A DNA stretch of 64,000 nucleotides from assembly GCA_963717475.1 (NCBI GenBank), contig OY970337.1, positions 434,001 to 498,000 of the forward strand, in the 5' to 3' direction. How positions within the stretch are numbered: the first letter of the stretch is position 1; every line of letters starts with the position of its first letter. This DNA is from AC-32 sp963717475 (GTDB taxonomy: Bacteria > Actinomycetota > Thermoleophilia > Gaiellales > Gaiellaceae). Below, one piece after another: positions 40,283 through 47,699 of the stretch. Position numbers and translations under genes: made by a program. Under the pieces are notes generated by a model. It worked only from the letters and a program-made list of their open reading frames with translations. It did no database searches and had not been told where the DNA came from.

Positions 40283-41692
40283 ATGGACTGTGACGTTGCC
40301 GTCCTCGGCGGCGGGCCGGGCGGCTACACAGCGGCGATCCGCGCCGCGCAGCTCGGCGCCAAGACCGTGTGCATCGAGAAGGAGCCGGAGCTCGGCGGCA
40401 CCTGCCTGCGCGTCGGGTGCATCCCGACCAAGGCCTGGGTGCAGACCGCCTTCGCGCTGAAAGAGGCCGAGGAGACCTTCGCCAAGCTGGGGGTGAACGT
40501 CGGGCCCCCAACACTCGACTTCGCCAAGGCGAACGAGTGGAAGAGCGGCGTCTCCCACCAGATGACCCAGGGCGTCGCGACCCTGTTCAAGGCGAACGGC
40601 GTCGAATGGGTCAAGGGCAGCGGCCGCTTCACCGACCCGAACACCATCGCGGTCGAAGGCGAGGGCGCGGAGAACGTCACCTTCAAGCACGCCATCATCG
40701 CCACGGGCTCGTTCCCACTCCGCCCGCCGATCGACGGTCTCGACTCCCCGCGCTGCGTCGACTCCACCGGGCTGCTCGCGCAAACCGAGGTCCCAAGACG
40801 CCTGGTCGTCCTCGGCGGCGGCATCATCGGCTGCGAGTTCGCGAGCATCTTCCGCCGCTTCGGCTCCGAGGTGTCGATCGTCGAGATGCTCCCGCAGCTG
40901 ATCCCGCAAGAGGACGCCGACGCCTCGAAGGAGCTCGCCAAGCAGTTCCAGCGCCGAGGCATCGAGCTCCACCTCGAGACCACCTGCGACCGAGTCGAGG
41001 ACACCGGCTCGGCCCTCACCGTCCACTTCGGCGGCCAGACGAAGGAAGCCGACCTGATGCTCGTCGCCACCGGCCGCGGCCCGACCGTCGAGAACCTCGG
41101 CCTCGAGCAGGCCCAGATCGAGTTCGACAAGCGCAAGGGCATCGCCGCCGACGAGCACCGCCGGACCACCCAGCAGCACATCTACGCCGTCGGCGACTGC
41201 GCGGGCTACTGGCAGCTCGCCCACACCGCGTTCCGCGAAGGCGAGGTCGCAGCGGAGAACGCGATGGGCCACGACGCGACCGTCGACAACCGCGGCGTCC
41301 CGCGCCCGATCTACACCGATCCGGAGATCGCCGGCGTCGGCCTCACCGAGCAGGAGGCCCGCGAGCAGTACGGCGACGACGTCGAGGTCGGCGTCTTCCC
41401 CTGGGTCGCGAACGCCCGCGCCGTGATGCAGAACGAGACCGTCGGCTGGGTCAAGTCGATCCACGAGAGCCGCTACGGCGAGCTGCTCGGCCTGATCATG
41501 GTCGGCCCGCACGTGACCGACCTGATCGAGGCGGGAACCATCGCGCTCGACGCCGAGGCCACCGTCGAGACCGTCGCGGACGGCATGGCCGCCCACCCGA
41601 CGCTCTCCGAGGCGATCAAGGAAGCCGGGCTCGTCGCCCTCGGCCGCGCGATTCATCTCCCGAACAGGAAGAAAACGGCCGCCCGAGCCTAA
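40283..41692 (+). CDS. lpdA: dihydrolipoyl dehydrogenase (E3)
   Basis: 469 residues; regenerates the lipoyl disulfide for the 2-oxoacid dehydrogenase complex. FAD motif VAVLGGGPGGYTAAIRAAQLG (GxGxxG), the redox pair Cys41/Cys46 in GGTCLRVGCIP, NAD motif LVVLGGGIIGCEFASIF, second FAD contact HIYAVGDCAG, and the C-terminal active-site AAHPTLSEA with His and Glu. ATG 40283 has GAGGAG 5 bases upstream. It lies 240 bp from the E1-E2 operon and likely has its own promoter. Confidence 0.96.
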   Translation: MDCDVAVLGGGPGGYTAAIRAAQLGAKTVCIEKEPELGGTCLRVGCIPTKAWVQTAFALKEAEETFAKLGVNVGPPTLDFAKANEWKSGVSHQMTQGVATLFKANGVEWVKGSGRFTDPNTIAVEGEGAENVTFKHAIIATGSFPLRPPIDGLDSPRCVDSTGLLAQTEVPRRLVVLGGGIIGCEFASIFRRFGSEVSIVEMLPQLIPQEDADASKELAKQFQRRGIELHLETTCDRVEDTGSALTVHFGGQTKEADLMLVATGRGPTVENLGLEQAQIEFDKRKGIAADEHRRTTQQHIYAVGDCAGYWQLAHTAFREGEVAAENAMGHDATVDNRGVPRPIYTDPEIAGVGLTEQEAREQYGDDVEVGVFPWVANARAVMQNETVGWVKSIHESRYGELLGLIMVGPHVTDLIEAGTIALDAEATVETVADGMAAHPTLSEAIKEAGLVALGRAIHLPNRKKTAARA

Positions 41693-41745
41693 GATCACCC
41701 GCACGCGGGGTGCAAGAATCCGCGATTTGCGGCATCGTTTAGGTC

Positions 41746-43017
41746 ATGACGCCGATCCTGGCGCGCCAGCGCCCCGATCGCACGTTGGAGCGCCTCTACA
41801 AGAAACACGCAGGGGACGTCTACCGCTACGCGCTCGTCGTGCTGCGCAACCCTGCCGACGCCGAGGACGTCACGCAGACGACCTTCATGAACGCCTACCG
41901 CGCGATCGAGCGCGGTGAGCGCCCGCGCGCACCGCAGAACTGGCTGATCGCGATCGCCCACAACGTCTGCCGCCAGCGTTTCCGCCAGTCGCAGCGCCGG
42001 CCGAACGAGGTCGAGTTCAACGAGAGCCTCGCCGAGGCGATGGAGCACGACGAGGACGTCGTCAGCGCCGAGGACCTGCGCCGCGCGCTCGGCCACCTCG
42101 CCTTCAACCAGCGCTCCGCCCTCGTCATGCGCGAGCTCGAGGGCCGCTCCTACCAGGAGATCGCCGAGATCCTCGGCCTCTCCGTGAGCGCCGTCGAGAC
42201 CCTGATCTTCCGCGCCCGCCGCGCCCTCCGCGAGCAGCTCGAAGAGTCGATCACCTGCCACGACGCCGAGCTCGCGATCTCGCGCCAGCTCGACGGCCGG
42301 CTCGCGCGCAGGGACAAGGGCGCCCTCCGCGCCCACCTGCGTGAGTGCGACGACTGCGCGCGCTTCGCCCGCAGCCAGCGCGCCCAGCGCGGCGCGATCA
42401 AGTCGCTCGCGCTGATCCCGCTGCCACCGTCTTTGCTGTCGTGGTTCTCACACCACGGCGCGACGGCGACCGCCGCGAGCGCGAGCGCGACCGCAGGCGG
42501 GGCCGCCACGATCGGCGGCGGCCTCGCGTTCAAGGCCGCTGTCGTCGGCGCGGGAGCCCTCGTCGCGACCGGCGTCGGCTACGAGGGAGTCAAGAAGGTC
42601 GAGCACCGCTCGCCGGCGGTGTCGCACGCGGCGGTCGTCGCCGCCAAGGCGTCGCCCCACGTGGCCACCCCGGTCGCCTTCCGCCCGCAGGCCGGCGGAA
42701 CCGACCAGAAGCCCTTCCGCCGCGCCTCGGTCAAGGCCCGCGCACATCGCCACGGCAAGCCGGCCGTGACGCGGGCACACGGCCGCGCGCTCGGCCACGA
42801 CAAGGAAGTCAGCGTGCTCCCGCCCTCGCGCGTGCGCGGTCACGACCTCAAGCCCGCGAAGCCCGGCCGTCCCGCGAACCCAGGCTCGAACGGCCAGCAC
42901 CGCGGCAACGCCAACAGCCACAAGCCACCGCCCAGGCCGAAGAAGAAGCCGCCGCCCGTTCACGGCGGCGGTGGTGGTGGGAACGGCAACGCCGGCGGGA
43001 ACCCCAACAAGCCCTGA
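41746..43017 (+). CDS. ECF sigma factor fused to zinc-finger anti-sigma and membrane tail
   Basis: 423 residues. Sigma region 2 about 13-85 (ERLYKKHAGDVYRYALVVLRNPADAEDVTQTTFMNAY), region 4 about 108-165 (LGHLAFNQRSALVMRELEGRSYQEIAEILGLSVSAVETLIFRARRALRE), directly followed by a zinc-finger domain with H197-x3-C201-x2-C204 and Cys171-His172. A hydrophobic segment at about 255-285 (AAVVGAGALVATGVGY) and a basic Pro/Gly/Asn-rich tail of 140 residues follow. It appears to be a sigma factor carrying its own anti-sigma and membrane anchor in one chain. No separate anti-sigma gene is next to it. Confidence 0.85.
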   Translation: MTPILARQRPDRTLERLYKKHAGDVYRYALVVLRNPADAEDVTQTTFMNAYRAIERGERPRAPQNWLIAIAHNVCRQRFRQSQRRPNEVEFNESLAEAMEHDEDVVSAEDLRRALGHLAFNQRSALVMRELEGRSYQEIAEILGLSVSAVETLIFRARRALREQLEESITCHDAELAISRQLDGRLARRDKGALRAHLRECDDCARFARSQRAQRGAIKSLALIPLPPSLLSWFSHHGATATAASASATAGGAATIGGGLAFKAAVVGAGALVATGVGYEGVKKVEHRSPAVSHAAVVAAKASPHVATPVAFRPQAGGTDQKPFRRASVKARAHRHGKPAVTRAHGRALGHDKEVSVLPPSRVRGHDLKPAKPGRPANPGSNGQHRGNANSHKPPPRPKKKPPPVHGGGGGGNGNAGGNPNKP

Positions 43018-43034
43018 CCTGCTAGAACACCGGC

Positions 43035-43223
43035 GTGAGCGTCGTTAACCGCCGAAACGCCGTCATCGGCTGGGGTGTCTGGAAGATCGCGAGGCGCATC
43101 GTCCGCCGCAAGACGAAGCCGTCGGACGGACCGCCGAAGAAGTCGTTGGTTGCCCTCGGCATCGCCGCCCTGGCCGGCGCGCTGACCTTCTGGCGCAGCC
43201 GCAGCAGCGGCGACGAGAGCTAG
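43035..43223 (+). CDS. small single-pass membrane protein
   Basis: 62 residues, GTG start: RNAVIGWGVWKIARRIVRRKTK, then SLVALGIAALAGALTFWRS, one membrane segment with basic flanks. It lies 17 bp after the sigma-fusion gene and may be cotranscribed. Similar to short actinobacterial membrane proteins of unknown function. Confidence 0.6.
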   Translation: MSVVNRRNAVIGWGVWKIARRIVRRKTKPSDGPPKKSLVALGIAALAGALTFWRSRSSGDES

Positions 43224-43327
43224 CCCTCGCTGCCGCCGCGTGGGAAGCGCTAGTTCGGGCGCTAGCCGATCCGGCGCGACCCAAACAGCAGGCGTAGGAT
43301 CGGCGTACCCCACCGGAAGGAGGCCCG

Positions 43328-43640
43328 ATGTACGCACGGGTCATCACGTTCTCAGGGGCGGACTCGGACAAGCATGACGCGGCTCTCGAGATGATCCGCG
43401 GCACCGTTCTGCCGATGCTCCGCACCTACGACGGCTACGAGGGCTACATAATGCTGACGACGAGGAGCGCAGCCGCGCGCAGGCGATCGATCCTCTGGGA
43501 GAGCCAGGACGCCGCCAACGCTGCCGAGGAGACGCTCGCCGAGCGAGCGCAAGGGCATGGTGTCGCAGGTCGGCACCACGATCGACTCGGTCGACCTCTA
43601 CGAGGCGCCTGTCGTCGAGCTGGAAGGCGCTCGCGTCTAG
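43328..43640 (+). CDS. antibiotic-biosynthesis-monooxygenase-like small protein, several indels
   Basis: About 104 residues when repaired. It begins MYARVITFSGADSDKHDAALEM and TVLPMLRTYDGYEGYIMLT in frame, the ferredoxin-like ABM dimer pattern. Then the frame changes three times: a missing base near 43457 (giving DEERSRAQAID), an extra C near 43491 (back to LWESQDAANAAEETLAER) and an extra base near 43547 (RKGMVSQVGTTIDSVDLYEAPVVELEGARV-stop at 43640). GGAAGGAGG precedes the start. Either poor sequence here or a decaying gene. A second ABM-like gene is at 63509-63817. Confidence 0.55.
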
Positions 43641-43670
43641 ACCGGCCCTGAAGTTCTGAGAGAGCCGGGG

Positions 43671-44031
43671 CTACGCTCGAGGCCGTCCGGCTCTCGCGGT
43701 ACTCATCCACCGTGCGCTGCGGAGCGCAGAAAGCCCAGGCGTCTTCCACGAGCTCACGCATCTCCTCGGAGTCGATCGCCGCGAGCCGCACGTGAGCCCA
43801 GTGGTAGCGCATGTCCGAGGCGCTCGGCAGCGAGAACTTCTCCGGATCGGAGTGGACGAGCGCCTCGCGCAGGTACTTCGGGAATGCGAACCCCATCGTC
43901 GACCCGTCCGGCGAGAGGGACAGCCAGACGATCCGCTTGATCCGGAACTTGTGGTTCCCGCGGACGAGCCCCTCGTTGATGCCCGGCAGCGTGCGCGCGA
44001 AGGCGCAGACCTCGTCGACCGTGACCGCCAC
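43671..44031 (-). CDS. MmcQ/YjbR family protein, 3' end uncertain
   Basis: About 119 residues. VTVDEVCAFARTLPGINEGLVRGNHKFRIKRIVWLSLSPDGSTMGFAFPKYLREAL and SDMRYHWAHVRLAAIDSEEMRELVEDAWAFCAPQRTVDEYRE fit the YjbR fold. GTG 44031 is the start. As written the frame runs on to 43444 across the neighbouring gene; a one-base shift after DEYRE would end it at TAG 43671, a normal family length. Function unsettled. Confidence 0.65.
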
Positions 44032-44164
44032 GTGTCGAGCATAGAGAGCCGGGGCCGGCCCGCTCGGCTGCGGCGCCCTGCAGGCCGTTCTCTCACACGG
44101 GAGAAATGTCGCGCGAGATACCCCGGCTCCCAGTAACTACCCATCGGCATATCCCTCGAATTGA

Positions 44165-45292
44165 TTAGGCCGAGAGGGCCGGCACCAGGCGTTCGAGGCC
44201 CAGATTCAGGGTTTCGTCACTGACTGCGAGGCTGAGGCGCACCCAGCCTGCGCCGCTTGGGCCGAAGCCCTCACCCGGCGCGACCGCAACGCGGTGCTTC
44301 GTGAGGAGGTCGTCGGCGGTGAGCCCCTCCGGGAGCTTCAGCCAGACGTAGAACGTGCCCTCGCAGGTGAGCGGTCCGAGCGCGTCGATCACGACGTCGC
44401 GGCGGCGCTGGTAGGTGTCGCGCCGCTCGGCGACCGAGTCCTGCGGCCCGGTCAGCGCGGCGATGCAGGCCTCCTGGATCGGCCGGAAGATCCCGACGCG
44501 GCAGTGGTCGTTGAGCAGGTTGATCCGCTCGACGATCTCCGCGTTGCCGACCACGAACCCGACCCGCCAGCCGGCCATCCCGTAGGACTTGGACATCGAG
44601 AACATCTCGACGCCGACGTCCTTCGCGCCCGGTGTCGCGAGGAAGCTCTGTGGCTCGCGCCCGTCGAAGACGAGGTCGCCGTAGGCGAAGTCGTGCACGA
44701 CGGCCGCGCCGGTCCGGCGCGCGTACTCGACCGCCTCCTCGAACGTGCCCGGCGGCACCGCGACCGCGGCCGGGTTCGAGGGGAAGTTGAGGTAGACCGC
44801 CGCGACGCCCTCGACCGGCGCCCGCGTGAAATCGGGTTTCCAGCCGCCAGAGGGGAGGAGCGGCAGGAGCCCTGAGCGAGCACCAGCGAGCGCCGGCCCA
44901 GAGGGGTAGTCCGGGTAATACGGATCGGGCAAGACGACGGTTTGCCCCTCCTCGGCGAGCACGAGGCAGAGCTCGACGATCGCCGTCTTGGTGCCCGGGA
45001 CGACGGCGACCTCGGTGTCCGGGTCGAGCTCGACGCCGTACTGGCTGCGGTAGCGCGCGGCGAGCGCCTCGCGCAGCTCGGGCAGCCCGCGGAACGGCGA
45101 GTACCCGTGAACGTCGGGCCGCTGAGCTGCCTCGGTCAGCGCGTCGATGACGTGTTGCGGCGGACCGCTCTCTGGATTCCCGCGTCCGAGATCGGTAAGC
45201 GGCACGCCTTCAGAGGCCGCAACGCGCGAAACAGTTCCGAGGAGGGCGCCGAAGTACTGGTCCGGCAGGCGGGCGAGTCGCTGGGGGCGCAC
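44165..45292 (-). CDS. PLP-dependent aminotransferase, class I/II (DapC/LL-DAP-aminotransferase-like)
   Basis: 375 residues. The order PLTDLGRGNPESGPPQHVIDALTEAAQR, GYSPFRGLPELREALAARYRSQYGV, VVPGTKTAIVELCLVLAEEGQ, LPDPYYPDYPSG, YLNFPSNPAAV, the Schiff-base Lys in MFSMSKSYGMAGWRVGF and the C-terminal Arg region WVRLSLAVSD is that of fold-type I aminotransferases close to succinyl-diaminopimelate and alanine aminotransferases. NFPSNPA has Ser where NPTN usually has Thr. GTG 45292. Substrate uncertain. Confidence 0.88.
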   Translation of the reverse strand: MRPQRLARLPDQYFGALLGTVSRVAASEGVPLTDLGRGNPESGPPQHVIDALTEAAQRPDVHGYSPFRGLPELREALAARYRSQYGVELDPDTEVAVVPGTKTAIVELCLVLAEEGQTVVLPDPYYPDYPSGPALAGARSGLLPLLPSGGWKPDFTRAPVEGVAAVYLNFPSNPAAVAVPPGTFEEAVEYARRTGAAVVHDFAYGDLVFDGREPQSFLATPGAKDVGVEMFSMSKSYGMAGWRVGFVVGNAEIVERINLLNDHCRVGIFRPIQEACIAALTGPQDSVAERRDTYQRRRDVVIDALGPLTCEGTFYVWLKLPEGLTADDLLTKHRVAVAPGEGFGPSGAGWVRLSLAVSDETLNLGLERLVPALSA

Positions 45293-45297
45293 CTCGT

Positions 45298-45534
45298 CTA
45301 GCGGAGTTCGGGGAAGGCCTTGCGCAACACGTCCAATAGCTCGCGCGCGCTTTCAGCCGTGAACGGATACGTCTGCGAGACACCTCCAGTCTGTCGCTCT
45401 TTAGAACCCGAGGACTGAATCTGCAGGTACCGCTGTCCTCCGTCGTCGAAGACCGCCCAGCTGCACTCTGTTTCGGTCGGATGACGCTTCGCCCGCTGAA
45501 TGTCTTGCCTTTCAAACCTAGTGACAACCGCCAT
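45298..45534 (-). CDS. conserved small hypothetical protein
   Basis: 78 residues. AVVTRFERQDIQRAKRHPTETECSWAVFDDGGQRYLQIQSSGSKERQ and SQTYPFTAESARELLDVLRKAFPEL form a compact alpha-beta protein of a widespread unnamed family (sometimes mislabelled methionyl-tRNA formyltransferase). AAGGAGG stands 7 bases before ATG 45534, which fixes the start. It lies 5 bp upstream of the aminotransferase gene on the same strand. Confidence 0.7.
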   Translation of the reverse strand: MAVVTRFERQDIQRAKRHPTETECSWAVFDDGGQRYLQIQSSGSKERQTGGVSQTYPFTAESARELLDVLRKAFPELR

Positions 45535-45719
45535 CTGTGCCTCCTTGGGCGCACGGACTTTCACGCTTCGAGCTAACACATGACGATAAGCGAGGCGGGC
45601 GAACGGCGGCCTGCTGAATGGGCTTCAAGCCCTGGCCGCCACTCGAGCGCGGCAGGCAGAGCTCGATGGAGGTGAAGCAGCGCAGTCAACCGTAGAAGGG
45701 TGATAGATCAAGTGACCCA

Positions 45720-45880
45720 CCCCGGGCGATACTCCATCTGCAACCGAGAACGCGCCCCGATGCGGCGGGGGCGCTTCGGAAGCAGATATCGAAGGGCCCT
45801 ATGCGGCGGGGCCCGGCGAGATTACTGCGGCTCTCCTCACGGGAGACTCAAAGCGGGGCCGGCGGCGGCCCCGTTTTTGT
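45720..45880 (+). ncRNA. structured RNA with intrinsic terminator, copy 1
   Basis: No protein frame fits this stretch. Hairpin P1 (45736-45787) stacks ATCTGC/GCAGAT, an AA/AA internal loop, CCGA/TCGG and GCGCCCC/GGGGCGC (17 pairs in all) under the loop GATGCGGCG. P2 (45794-45814) is GGGCCC/GGGCCC under TATGCGGCG, so both loops share ATGCGGCG. P3 is TCTCC/GGAGA (45832-45846). A terminator hairpin closes the unit. It matches no RNA class I know (not T-box, cobalamin, TPP, glycine, c-di-GMP, 6S, tmRNA). The 5' end is not defined. Confidence 0.6.
45854..45878 (+). terminator. intrinsic terminator of RNA copy 1
   Basis: CGGGGCC/GGCCCCG stem with loop GGCGGC, followed at once by TTTTT. Confidence 0.85.
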
Positions 45881-45894
45881 TTGTTCCAGGGCGT

Positions 45895-46069
45895 CTACGG
45901 CGCTCGGACGGTGAGCCCCGGTAGGTAGGTCGGCGAAGCCGGCGGCGTCTGCCGTCACGACCGTTCGTCCGCGGTGAAGAGCGGTTGCTGCGATCAGAGA
46001 TCGTGTGCGCCGCGTACGCGTCCGGCCCCGCGCGTTGAGAACGGTGGTCAGCGCGCTGTTGGCGCACAT
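45895..46069 (-). pseudogene. C-terminal fragment of a PIN-domain (VapC-like) toxin
   Basis: Reads ALTTVLNARGRTRTRRTRSLIAATALHRGRTVVTADAAGFADLPT, then with one extra G removed near 45918 GLTVRAP-stop at 45895. The motif SLIAATAL with following TADAAGFADLP is the C-terminal half of VapC ribonucleases (the catalytic Asp is replaced by Ser in RTRSLIAA). The N-terminal half with the first catalytic Asp is absent; a stop codon lies just upstream. A dead remnant between the two RNA copies. Confidence 0.6.
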
Positions 46070-46121
46070 TCGTCACGGAGACGTCTCACACGCGTGACAG
46101 ATCTTCCGCTTCGCTTCGAGC

Positions 46122-46471
46122 ATGGCTCGGATCACGTTCAAAGCGGCCGTTCAGCCCGCAGCGCGACTCGACCTCGACCTCGACGACACGCCGATCTGCC
46201 TCGCCTGCCTTAGCTTCGTCTCTCTACCGCTCGGCGCCGGGGACGAGCGCGACGCTCGGAGCTGGACGCGGCGCGTCGCGCCGGACATCTGGGTCGAAGC
46301 GCTGGAACAGCTGGCGGTGCTCGCGCTCCGCCGCGGGCGAGACGACCGCGTTCTGACGCAGACGCTGGTCTGGCCGACATCGACGAGCGTGGTCTGCGGA
46401 GCAACATGGCTCAGGGCATCGTCTGGCACCTGGCCGGCGACCTTGCGGCTGCGCGCAGGGCGACCTCCTGA
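46122..46471 (+). CDS. hypothetical protein, frame uncertain
   Basis: Starts ATG 46122 MARITFKAAVQPAARLDLDLDDTPICLACLSF and continues to APDIWVEALEQLAVLALRRGRDD; from about 46350 a different frame gives the more protein-like DAGLADIDERGLRSNMAQGIVWHLAGDLAAARRATS-stop at 46471, 2 bases before repeat copy 2. Helical, one CLAC motif. Unrecognised; may be a frameshifted small gene or nothing. Confidence 0.35.
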
Positions 46472-46575
46472 AGATGGGCTTCAAGCCCTGGCCGCCACTC
46501 GAGCGCGGCAGGCAGAGCTCGATGGAGGTGAAGCAGGGCAGTCAACCGCAGAAGGGTGATAGATCAAGTGACCCA

Positions 46576-46736
46576 CCCCGGGCGATACTCCATCTGCAAC
46601 CGAGAACGCGCCCCGATGCGGCGGGGGCGCCTCGGAAGCAGATATCGAAGGGCCCTATGCGGCGGGGCCCGGCGAGATTACTGCGGCTCTCCTCACGGGA
46701 GACTCAAAGCGGGGCCGGCGGCGGCCCCGCTTTTGT
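46576..46736 (+). ncRNA. structured RNA with intrinsic terminator, copy 2
   Basis: Same hairpins as copy 1: P1 46592-46643, P2 46650-46670, P3 46688-46702 and the terminator. The single change in P1 (T to C in the 3' strand, position 46631) lies in the unpaired base beside GGGGCGC, so the fold is kept. Terminator changes T to C at the first tract base. Confidence 0.6.
46710..46734 (+). terminator. intrinsic terminator of RNA copy 2
   Basis: CGGGGCC/GGCCCCG with loop GGCGGC, followed by CTTTT. Confidence 0.8.
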
Positions 46737-46741
46737 GTTGC

Positions 46742-46852
46742 CTGGAGATAACCCCCTGCTGGGGGAGGACGCAAGGCCCCGACCTGCCGAACATGGGACT
46801 TGCGTCGACCGGACGACTGGGCCGCAGAGACGGACGGCGACGCAAAGATAAG
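46742..46852 (+). other. second hairpin-rich non-coding stretch
   Basis: No gene is seen on either strand. CCCCC/GGGGG (46752-46765, loop TGCT) is followed by GACGCAAG (46768-46775), which pairs with CTTGCGTC (46799-46806); a second GACGCAA at 46839-46845 could compete for the same partner. The stretch ends in the terminator at 46853-46876. Possibly a further small RNA. It lacks the conserved bases of the c-di-GMP-I riboswitch despite the GACGCAAA motif. Confidence 0.4.
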
Positions 46853-46876
46853 GGGCGACCGACGGGTCGCCCTTTT
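46853..46876 (+). terminator. intrinsic terminator
   Basis: 8-bp stem GGGCGACC/GGTCGCCC with loop GACG, followed by TTTTCCTTT. It lies 11 bp from the convergent AosR stop and may serve both strands. Confidence 0.85.
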
Positions 46877-46887
46877 CCTTTCCTGGA

Positions 46888-47367
46888 TCAGAAGCCCGAG
46901 GCCGCGCTGACCGCGGCGACGAGCATCTCCTGGAGCCACGAGAGGTAGCCGTAGACGGCGAGCTCGGGCGCGCGCGGGTCGGACAGGTCGAGTCCCTCGG
47001 CGAAGGTGTCGTCGCGAACGCCGAGGCGCGTGCCGAGCACGAGCCGCAGGTCGGTCAGCGCGCGCAGCCACGCCTCGGCCTCGGGGGCGGTCAGCTTCTC
47101 CTGCGCCGCGGTCGCCTCCATCACGTCGAAGGCCTCGCGGCGGCCGTCCATCAGCTCGTCCGCCATCAGCCGGCGGTACTCGGCGTCGCGGCGGCTGTCG
47201 TCATACGCGGGCGGGAAGAGCCGCTCCAAAGACGGGTCGTCGGGCGCGGAATTCAAGAGCGAAAGGAGCTCGGCCCGCAGCTGCAGCAGAAGCTCCCGCT
47301 CGGCCGGCGGCAAGAAGAACCGCACGCCGCCGTCGGGTGCGGGCTCGATCCGGTGCTGGTCGTCCAT
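46888..47367 (-). CDS. DUF2017/AosR-type protein
   Basis: 159 residues of the DUF2017 family (AosR in mycobacteria, an oxidative-stress regulator acting with SigH), nearly always next to clpS, as here. Sequence: VRFFLPPAERELLLQLRAELLSLLNSAPDDPSLERLFPPAY...RRDAEYRRLMADEL. No CxxxC-like redox pair is visible in this copy, so redox sensing as in mycobacterial AosR is doubtful. Start ATG 47367 overlaps the clpS stop (ATGA). Confidence 0.87.
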   Translation of the reverse strand: MDDQHRIEPAPDGGVRFFLPPAERELLLQLRAELLSLLNSAPDDPSLERLFPPAYDDSRRDAEYRRLMADELMDGRREAFDVMEATAAQEKLTAPEAEAWLRALTDLRLVLGTRLGVRDDTFAEGLDLSDPRAPELAVYGYLSWLQEMLVAAVSAASGF

Positions 47368-47672
47368 CAGTCCTGCCTCATCGTCGCCCAGAGCCCGTGC
47401 GCGTGCAGGCGCGCGACGTCGTGCTCGGCCTTCTCGCGCGTCCCGCTCGAGACGACCGCCTTGCCCTCGTTGTGCACCTGCAGCATCAGCTGGGTGGCCT
47501 TCGCGCGCGAGTAGCCGAACAGCTTCTGAAAGACGAACGTGACGTAGGACATGAGGTTGATCGGGTCGTTCCAGACAATCACGATCCAGGGGCGGTCGTG
47601 CTCTCGCCACTCTTGCTGCTGCGGCTGCTCGACCTCGACCTCGACCTCGGCGGGCGCCAGCGTCGTCGACAT
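47367..47672 (-). CDS. clpS: ATP-dependent Clp protease adaptor ClpS
   Basis: 101 residues; binds ClpA/ClpC and delivers N-degron proteins. An acidic Gln-rich N-terminal arm precedes the core PWIVIVWNDPINLMSYVTFVFQKLFGYSRAKATQLMLQVHNEGKAVVSSGTREKAE, where NDP...M is the N-degron pocket. It overlaps the AosR gene and is divergent by 27 bp from the release-factor-like gene. Confidence 0.95.
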   Translation of the reverse strand: MSTTLAPAEVEVEVEQPQQQEWREHDRPWIVIVWNDPINLMSYVTFVFQKLFGYSRAKATQLMLQVHNEGKAVVSSGTREKAEHDVARLHAHGLWATMRQD

Positions 47673-47699
47673 GCGCGCATTGTTGCTTAGGCTCGCGGG

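Larger units (their letters stand above)
45618..45880 (+). repeat. 263-bp direct repeat, copy 1
   Basis: Matches 46474-46736 with no gap and only four mismatches that I can find (45690s: CGC/GGG region two changes, 45775 T/C, 45874 T/C). The first ~85 bases are translated in one frame as LQALAATRARQAELDGGEAAQSTVEG-stop in both copies, like the C terminus of a regulator or antitoxin; the rest is the hairpin-rich RNA described separately. Confidence 0.9.
46474..46736 (+). repeat. 263-bp direct repeat, copy 2
   Basis: Second copy, offset exactly 856 bases from copy 1 and about 98% identical. Its coding-like first part reads LQALAATRARQAELDGGEAGQSTAEG-stop, differing from copy 1 by two amino acids. 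Confidence 0.9.

Noticed and set aside
46742..46850. c-di-GMP-I riboswitch, suggested by GACGCAAA motifs
   Set aside because: The surrounding conserved bases and the downstream gene in the same direction are missing.
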